Positions 58,765-64,000 of a stretch of DNA of 64,000 nucleotides are shown here, piece by piece; the stretch's first letter is position 1, and the number at the start of each line of letters is the position of its first letter. The position numbers were made by a program, and so were the translations under genes. Below the pieces are notes generated by a model, which was given only the letters and a program-made list of their open reading frames with translations, was not told the DNA's origin and ran no database searches. This stretch comes from Achromobacter anxifer (GTDB lineage Bacteria; Pseudomonadota; Gammaproteobacteria; Burkholderiales; Burkholderiaceae_B). The stretch lies in NCBI RefSeq assembly GCF_903652925.1, contig NZ_CAHLAR010000001.1, positions 558,001 through 622,000 of the forward strand. The letters are read 5' to 3'.

Positions 58765-59973
58765 TCAGGGCTTGGCCGGATTGGCGGCCAGGGAGCGCTG
58801 GCCGCCATGGATCAGCAGATGCGCCGTCAGGCCGGCGACCAGGCCCCAGAAGGCGCCGCCGACGCCCAGCAGGGTGACGTTGGCGGCGGTGGCCAGGAAG
58901 GTGATGAGCGCGGTTTCGCGGGTGCGCGCGTCGGCCATGGCATTGGCCAGGCTGCCGCCGATGGCGCCCAACAGGGCCAGCCCGGCCAGCGTGGTGATGA
59001 ATGCCTTGGGCAGCACCATGAACAGGGCCGCGAGCGTGACGCCGAAGGTGCCCACCAGGATGTAGAACACACCGCAGGCCAGGCCCGCGATGTAGCGCTT
59101 GGCGGGGTCTTCATGCGCGTCGCGGCCGGTGCAGATCGCCGCGGTGATCGCGGCCACGTTGAAGGCGTGCGCGCCGAAGGGCGCCATGACGAGCGAACCC
59201 AGCCCGGTCACGGTGAGTATCGGATTCGCGCTGGTCAGGTAGCCGTCGTTGCGCAGCACCAGCATGCCGGGCATGTACTGTCCCGTCAGCGTGATGATGA
59301 ATAGCGGCAAGGCCACGCCCAGCAGCGCCTGCAGCGAGAACCGGGGCATTTCGAACACGGGCGAGGCCAGGCTGAGATGGACAGCCGAGAAGTCGATGCG
59401 GCCCTGCCCGATCAGCAATCCCAGGCCGATGGCCAGGATGCCGACCACGGCGAAGCGCGAGGTAAAGCGCTTGAGCAGGGCGTAGGAGACCACCAGCACT
59501 ATCACCAGCAGCGGATCGGCGCTGGCGCCGCCGAAGGCATTGACGCCGAACTGCAGCAGGATGCCGGCCAGCAGGCCCGCGGCGATGCCGCCGGGAATCA
59601 TGCGCACCAGCTTGTCGAAGGCGCCGGACAGGCCCAGCGCGATGAAGCCCAGCGCCGACAGGACGTAGGCGCCGATGACCTCGCCATAGGGCGTGTAGGG
59701 CATGACCGTGGCCAGGAACGCCACGCCGGGCGTGGACCACGCGGTGATGATGGGCGCCTTGTAGCGCCAACTCAGCAGCGCGCCGGTGATGCCGACGCCG
59801 ATGGAAACCGCCCATACCCAGGAAGCGGTCTGGGCCGGCGATAGCCGGGCCAGCTCCGCCGCCTGGAACACCAGCACGAAGGTGCCGCCGTAGTTCACCA
59901 GCACCGAAATCAGGGCGGCAATGGTGGGGGAAAGAAGATCGGCGGGTCTGATGCCTGCCGGCGATGCGTTCAT
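58765..59973 (-). CDS. BenE-family benzoate/H+ symporter-like protein
   Basis: A 402-residue membrane protein with about 11-12 hydrophobic helices. Family features include PTIAALISVLVNYGGTFVLV at the start, WRYKAPIITAWSTPGVAFLA, IPGGIAAGLLAGILLQFGVN and MAPFGAHAFNVAAITAAICT. BenE proteins import benzoate or similar aromatic acids, but paralogues in this bacterial group occur without benzoate genes; no ring-cleavage genes are here. GGAG lies six bases before the ATG. glyA follows 30 bases downstream. Confidence 0.92.
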   Translation of the reverse strand: MNASPAGIRPADLLSPTIAALISVLVNYGGTFVLVFQAAELARLSPAQTASWVWAVSIGVGITGALLSWRYKAPIITAWSTPGVAFLATVMPYTPYGEVIGAYVLSALGFIALGLSGAFDKLVRMIPGGIAAGLLAGILLQFGVNAFGGASADPLLVIVLVVSYALLKRFTSRFAVVGILAIGLGLLIGQGRIDFSAVHLSLASPVFEMPRFSLQALLGVALPLFIITLTGQYMPGMLVLRNDGYLTSANPILTVTGLGSLVMAPFGAHAFNVAAITAAICTGRDAHEDPAKRYIAGLACGVFYILVGTFGVTLAALFMVLPKAFITTLAGLALLGAIGGSLANAMADARTRETALITFLATAANVTLLGVGGAFWGLVAGLTAHLLIHGGQRSLAANPAKP

Positions 59974-60057
59974 GAATCACTCCGCGTTCGTGGTCGGACC
60001 CGGCGGCGCGGCCGGGCTTGAACGTGGAGTCTAGGATGGGCGCGGTATGTCGATTCA

Positions 60058-60073
60058 TGCCACATTCGTGGCA
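60058..60073. promoter_or_regulatory. Dyad upstream of BenE-type gene
   Basis: TGCCAC (60058-60063)-ATTC-GTGGCA (60068-60073) is a perfect 6-bp inverted repeat in the 162-base gap between the patatin-like gene and the BenE-type gene. It could be an operator for the BenE-glyA pair or a weak terminator for the operon upstream. Confidence 0.4.
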
Positions 60074-60135
60074 ACGGGCAGACCGCTTTGCGCGATGTGG
60101 TTGGGCCACCGCCCTGGCGCGCAGGGTGGCCGCAA

Positions 60136-60996
60136 TCAGTCCCAGGCCTCCCGCACGGCCTGCGCGATCGCGCTGGCCTGGCGCAATCCCGCCTCGGCAG
60201 CCGAGGCGCGGCGGGCCGGGTCCAGCACGTTGTCGCCGATGGCGAGCTCGCTGGCCGGGTCGGGCAGCACCGCGTGCGCCAGGCTGCCGGCCGCGTGCAG
60301 CGCCCGCAGTTCGCTGCGCAGGTGGCCGCTTACCGGATTGCCATCGCGGTAGCCCAGCGGCGCCAGCACCACGACACGGCGGAATCCGGCGGCCAGGTCG
60401 GCATTGGTCATGGAGCGTATGCCGCCGTCCATATAGGCCGCGCCGCCGATGGGCACGGCCGGCCAGGCCCCAGGCACGGCGCAGCTGGCGGCGATGGCAT
60501 CGATGAAATCCACCTGGTCGGCGGCGCTGAAGCTGCGCCCCGCGCCGGTGTGGGCGTCAACGGCGACCACGCGCAGGGGGCGGGCGGGCCAGTCGGCGGC
60601 GTCCAGTCGGGCGGCGATGATGGCGCGGCGCTCGGCCAGCGTGGGCGTGGCGCTGCGCAAGGCATAGGCGCCGATGCGGCGGCGCGCCTGTTCCAGGTCC
60701 GAGCCGGTTTTTTCGTACAGCTCGCGGTTCTTGTCGTCGGCGGCTTGCTGCGAGTAAGGCCGGAACTGTTCGGCGCCTGCCCCTCCCAATTGCGTCGCCA
60801 GCAGCTGCGTGGGCGGGACGCCCGACGCCAGCTGCGCGCCAGCGACGGAGCCGGCGGAGCAGCCGATGAGCAGGTCCGCCGCCGCAAGGTCGATGCCCTG
60901 GCGGGCCAGGCCCGCCAGGATGCCGATCTCCCAGGCCAGGCCGGTCACGCCGCCGCAGCCCAGGACCAGGCAGCGATCGTTGTGGGCGGACGGCAT
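60136..60996 (-). CDS. Patatin-like phospholipase/esterase
   Basis: A 286-residue patatin-fold protein. The oxyanion loop is LVLGCGGVTGLAWEIGIL, the nucleophile Ser47 is in LIGCSAGSVAG, and the catalytic Asp is in YMDGGIRSMTN, so the Ser-Asp dyad is complete. It would hydrolyse lipids or esters in the cytoplasm or at the membrane. Its ATG directly follows the stop of the monooxygenase gene (TGA-ATG), showing coupling; a Baeyer-Villiger ester product followed by an esterase is a sensible order. Confidence 0.92.
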   Translation of the reverse strand: MPSAHNDRCLVLGCGGVTGLAWEIGILAGLARQGIDLAAADLLIGCSAGSVAGAQLASGVPPTQLLATQLGGAGAEQFRPYSQQAADDKNRELYEKTGSDLEQARRRIGAYALRSATPTLAERRAIIAARLDAADWPARPLRVVAVDAHTGAGRSFSAADQVDFIDAIAASCAVPGAWPAVPIGGAAYMDGGIRSMTNADLAAGFRRVVVLAPLGYRDGNPVSGHLRSELRALHAAGSLAHAVLPDPASELAIGDNVLDPARRASAAEAGLRQASAIAQAVREAWD

Positions 60997-62985
60997 TCAG
61001 GCGGCCTCGACGCCGGCAGGCACGGGCGCGTCGGCGGCCGTCGCCGGACGGTAGAGGTAGTCGCCCATGTCGGTCTTGCGCAGCATGTGCCAGTAGTCGT
61101 CGTTGCGGAAGGGCGTGGGCGCGACCACCTTGCCGTGCGCGTTGCGGTACCAGTTGCTCATGCCCTTGTGGGTCCAGATCATGCGGTCGTGCGCGGCCTG
61201 CACCCGTGCGTTGTAGGCGTCGTGCCGGTCCTTGCGCACCTCGATTTCGAAGCGCCCACCGGCGCGTGCCAGCCCTTGCTGCAACAGTCCCATGACATAG
61301 CGCACCTGCGTCTCCAGCAGGGCGACGACGCTGCCGCCGTGGCCCAGGGCGGTGTTGGGGCCGGCCAGGATGAACAGGTTGGGAAAGCCCGGCGCCGCCA
61401 CGCCCATGAAGGCTTCGGCGCCCTTCTCATCCCAGGCCTCGCGGATGGAACGTCCGCCGCGGCCATACAGCTTGAACGAGGACAGCAGATTGATCGCGTC
61501 GAAGCCGGTGGCAACGACCAGCACGTCCAGTTCGTGCGTCTCGCCGCTGTCGCTGACCACGGCGTGCTCCGTGATCCGGGAGATGCCGCCGGTGACCAGC
61601 TTGACGTGGTCGCGCGCCATGGTGCGGAACCAGCCGTTGTCCATCAGCATGCGCTTGCCGAAGGGCGGATAGTCGGGCAGCACGTCGGGCAACAGGTCCT
61701 GGCGTTCGCCCAGCTCGGCCTTGATGTAGCTGGTGAAGTGCTCGCGGTGCCGGTCGTTGACCTGGTTGATGGCGCGCTCGGGGTGCGGCCAGTCCGGATC
61801 GATCTGCAGGGTCGCGTGGACCCGGTCGTTGAAGATCCAGGCCAGGCGCTGGCGGTACCACTCCTGGTAATACGGCACCTCGCGCAGCAGGAAGCGCACG
61901 TCCTGGGGCACCGGCTTCTGGAATTTCTCGAAGGGCGCGGCCCATTGCTTGGAACGCTGGAACACGGTCAGGGACCGGACCTGGTCGGCGATGGCGGGCA
62001 CGACCTGCATGGAGCTGGCGCCGTTGCCGATGATGCCGACGTTCTTGCCGCGCAGGTCCATGCCTTCGGGCCAGTGCGCCGTATGGAAGCAGGGACCCTT
62101 GAAGCTGTCCAGGCCCGGGATGGGCGGCAGCTTGGGCACGTTCAGCAGGCCCACGGCGCTGATGACGATGTCGGCCACGTAGTCCTGGACCTGGCCGTCC
62201 TGTGCCACTGTGCGCACGTTCCAGCGCAGCGACGCTTCGTCGTAGCGAGCCGATTCGACGCGCGTGTTGAAGCGGATGTTGGCGCGCACGCCGTACTGGT
62301 CCGCCACGCCTTCGAAATAGCCCTGGATCTCGCCCTGCAAGGCGAAGTAGCGCGACCAGTCATGCTTGGCGAAGGAGTACGAATAGATGTGGTTGGGCGT
62401 GTCCACGCCGGCGCCGGGATAGCGGTTTTCGTACCAGGTGCCGCCCACTTCCGCGTTCTTTTCGATCACCACGTAGGGGATGCCGGCGCCTTGCAGGCGG
62501 ATGGCCGCGCACAGGCCGGCCACGCCGGCGCCGATGACCAGCACGCGATAGTCCTGCGGCGTCTGGAAGGCATGGCGCTGTTCCAGCGCGAAGTCCGGGT
62601 CCAGTCCCAGCCAGGCGCCGATCATGGGGCCGTAGGAGTCGGGGACTTCCTCGCCGATGCTGGTGTGCAGCATGGCGACCAGCTGCTCGTGCGAGGGTGC
62701 GGGCAAGGCGGGCTCGCGGCCCTGGCGGGCCTGCAGGATGGCCGCCAGGGCCGCCTGGCGGATTTCATCCTGCACCTCGTCGGGCAGGCCGCCGGGATCG
62801 TTGTCTTCGAGGCCGCGGATGCGCGAGCATTGATAGCGCCCGGACAACCATTGCGTGTCGCCCGTCAGGTGCACCAACACCATGAGCAGGGTCGGGATGT
62901 TGGCGCTGGCGAGCGCGCGCTTCAGAGTGGCCTCCCACCCGTCGTTGACGGGCGGGTTGTCCGAGGCCGGAGTATCGCGATGCAT
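60997..62985 (-). CDS. Baeyer-Villiger-type flavin monooxygenase
   Basis: A 662-residue FAD/NADPH enzyme. The FAD-binding glycine motif is VIGAGVAGLCAAIRLQGAG, followed by EKNAEVGGTWYENRYPGAG; the BVMO fingerprint appears as FKGPCFHTAHW; the NADPH site is NVGIIGNGASSMQVVPAIA. About 140 residues precede the FAD domain, an N-terminal extension seen in larger BVMO classes. It would insert oxygen beside a ketone to give an ester or lactone. AAGGAC lies before the ATG. It lies 46 bases after a Bug gene and is coupled to the patatin-like hydrolase downstream. Confidence 0.93.
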   Translation of the reverse strand: MHRDTPASDNPPVNDGWEATLKRALASANIPTLLMVLVHLTGDTQWLSGRYQCSRIRGLEDNDPGGLPDEVQDEIRQAALAAILQARQGREPALPAPSHEQLVAMLHTSIGEEVPDSYGPMIGAWLGLDPDFALEQRHAFQTPQDYRVLVIGAGVAGLCAAIRLQGAGIPYVVIEKNAEVGGTWYENRYPGAGVDTPNHIYSYSFAKHDWSRYFALQGEIQGYFEGVADQYGVRANIRFNTRVESARYDEASLRWNVRTVAQDGQVQDYVADIVISAVGLLNVPKLPPIPGLDSFKGPCFHTAHWPEGMDLRGKNVGIIGNGASSMQVVPAIADQVRSLTVFQRSKQWAAPFEKFQKPVPQDVRFLLREVPYYQEWYRQRLAWIFNDRVHATLQIDPDWPHPERAINQVNDRHREHFTSYIKAELGERQDLLPDVLPDYPPFGKRMLMDNGWFRTMARDHVKLVTGGISRITEHAVVSDSGETHELDVLVVATGFDAINLLSSFKLYGRGGRSIREAWDEKGAEAFMGVAAPGFPNLFILAGPNTALGHGGSVVALLETQVRYVMGLLQQGLARAGGRFEIEVRKDRHDAYNARVQAAHDRMIWTHKGMSNWYRNAHGKVVAPTPFRNDDYWHMLRKTDMGDYLYRPATAADAPVPAGVEAA

Positions 62986-63031
62986 GTAACGGTCCTTCCA
63001 GGAATGGCGTGATTGGTAATCGGATTCAGGC

Positions 63032-63997
63032 CTACTCGGCGGTTGCGCCGGACTTCTGGATCAGCTCGGCCCATTTGGCGCTGTCGCTGACGATGAAGGC
63101 GCCGAAGTCGGCGGGCTTGCTGAACAAGGGATCCAGGCCCATCTTCTTGAACTGTTCCTGCACGTCGGGCGACGCCTTCATCTTTTGAAGCGAGGCCTGC
63201 AGGCGGTCGACGACCGCGGGCGGCGTGCCGGCCGGCGCCACGATGCCCAGCCAGGGCATGGCGTCGTAGCCCGGCAGTCCGGACTCTTCCACGGTGGGCA
63301 GGTCGGGCAGCACCGAGGACCGCGTCTTGGTGGTGACGGCCAGCGGGCGCACCTTGCCGCCGTCCAGGAAGGGCTGGGCGGCGGCGATGTCCACGAACAG
63401 CAGGTCGACTTCGCCGCTGGCCAGCGACGTCAGCGCCGGCACGCTGCCCTTGTAGGGAATGTGCGTCATCTTCAGCCCGGTCAGCGCGGCGAACAGCTCG
63501 CCTTCCAGGTGGTTGGAGGTGCCGTTGCCGGAAGACGCGAAAGTCGCGGACTTGCCATCCTTCTTGAGCGTGGCGATCAGTTCCTTGACGCTGCCGGCCT
63601 GCACCTGCTTGCCCGTCACCAGCACGTGCGGCACGCTGGCGATCAGCGACACCGGCTGGAAGTCCTTGACCGGGTCGTAGTTCGCGGTGGCCTTGTACAG
63701 GCTGGGAGCGATGCCGAGGGACGAGGCGGCCATCAGCAGCGTGTAGCCGTCGGCCGGGGACTTGGCCACGTAGGCCGAGGCGATCATGGTGCCGGCGCCC
63801 GGCTTGTTGACCACCACCACGGGCTGGCCCAGATCGCCCTGCAGCTTGGCAGCGATCTGGCGGGTCATCACGTCGGTCACGCCGCCCGGCGTGAAGGGCA
63901 CCACGATGTTGATGGGCTTGGTCGGATAGTCCTGGGCGTGGGCGGCGGCGCCCGCGCAGATCAGGGTAGCGGCCAGGCCGCGGGATAGCCATTTCAT
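63032..63997 (-). CDS. Bug-family (TctC) solute-binding protein
   Basis: A 321-residue exported receptor, complete in the window except for its upstream control region. Signal peptide LSRGLAATLICAGAAAHAQD; core YPTKPINIVVPFTPGGVTDV, VVVVNKPGAGTMIASAYVA, SPADGYTLLMAASSL and THIPYKGSVPALTSLASGE. It heads, in the visible part, the Bug-monooxygenase-patatin group, so its ligand may be a ketone-bearing acid or related compound. Only three bases remain upstream of its ATG, so the promoter is not visible. Confidence 0.93.
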   Translation of the reverse strand: MKWLSRGLAATLICAGAAAHAQDYPTKPINIVVPFTPGGVTDVMTRQIAAKLQGDLGQPVVVVNKPGAGTMIASAYVAKSPADGYTLLMAASSLGIAPSLYKATANYDPVKDFQPVSLIASVPHVLVTGKQVQAGSVKELIATLKKDGKSATFASSGNGTSNHLEGELFAALTGLKMTHIPYKGSVPALTSLASGEVDLLFVDIAAAQPFLDGGKVRPLAVTTKTRSSVLPDLPTVEESGLPGYDAMPWLGIVAPAGTPPAVVDRLQASLQKMKASPDVQEQFKKMGLDPLFSKPADFGAFIVSDSAKWAELIQKSGATAE

Positions 63998-64000
63998 GTG

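Noticed and set aside
56848-59304. An 818-residue plus-strand frame across the MocR, GlyA and BenE region
   Set aside because: It runs antisense to glyA and the BenE-type gene, and in the wrong frame through the MocR gene; composition is shadow-like.
60088-63012. A 974-residue plus-strand frame opposite the patatin and monooxygenase genes
   Set aside because: It is antisense to two genes with complete catalytic motifs; rich in Gly, His, Arg and Val without any domain.

Overview
The window is GC-rich chromosomal DNA from a betaproteobacterium, most likely the family Alcaligenaceae (Achromobacter/Bordetella type). The best evidence is six separate Bug-type (TctC) periplasmic solute-binding proteins in 64 kb, an expansion typical of Bordetella and Achromobacter. 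Each sits in or beside a small catabolic operon with its own LysR, GntR or AraC regulator. I see no CRISPR array, insertion sequence, rRNA gene or phage module. The only RNA gene found is a tRNA-Cys.

Layout. 1-2.07 kb: the 3' end of an HtrA/Deg-type serine protease, a LysR regulator and an uncoded stretch with strong hairpins; this may be the edge of an accessory island. 2.07-4.72 kb: a GNAT-Rnk fusion, a SnoaL-like protein and an AraC regulator. 4.8-6.6 kb: an alpha/beta hydrolase and a Bug protein. 6.68-16.74 kb: four tightly packed genes, most of them translationally coupled, encoding a ClpB-like AAA+ ATPase, a radical-SAM activase-like protein, a 2081-residue zinc-ribbon/pseudokinase/SF1-helicase/nuclease protein and a 446-residue protein of unknown family. 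This is the most unusual system in the window and looks like an accessory conflict (defence-like) or stress cassette placed between two Bug operons.

16.9-22.1 kb: Bug, CoA-transferase, two acyl-CoA dehydrogenases and a crotonase, an operon for uptake and CoA-dependent oxidation of an unknown acid, closed by a good terminator. 22.2-26.8 kb, minus strand: Bug, FAH-family hydrolase, aromatic aminotransferase and an exported M20 amidohydrolase, which together suggest use of N-acylated or otherwise conjugated amino acids. 26.9-36.9 kb: a membrane diguanylate cyclase divergent from a 2068-residue glycine-rich autotransporter, then a divergent LytTR regulator / LytS-like kinase pair; a surface-adhesion and signalling block. 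36.9-46.4 kb: tRNA-Cys and mostly housekeeping-like genes (Orn/Lys/Arg decarboxylase, MocR-like protein, phosphatidylserine decarboxylase, HisC, AhpD-like protein with a divergent AraC regulator, YggS, a small protein, glutamine amidotransferase-like protein).

46.6-54.7 kb: two paralogous cupins, an MHS-type transporter, two GntR/FCD regulators, two Bug proteins, a DapA-like lyase/aldolase and a LysR regulator, read as one or two catabolic modules. 54.7-58.7 kb: SerC divergent from a MocR-type regulator, then GlyA convergent with it. 58.7-64 kb, minus strand: BenE-type transporter, patatin-like lipase, a Baeyer-Villiger-type flavin monooxygenase and a Bug protein, the last three forming a likely ketone/ester-degrading operon.

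All functions are read from sequence motifs and family knowledge; no database search was possible.
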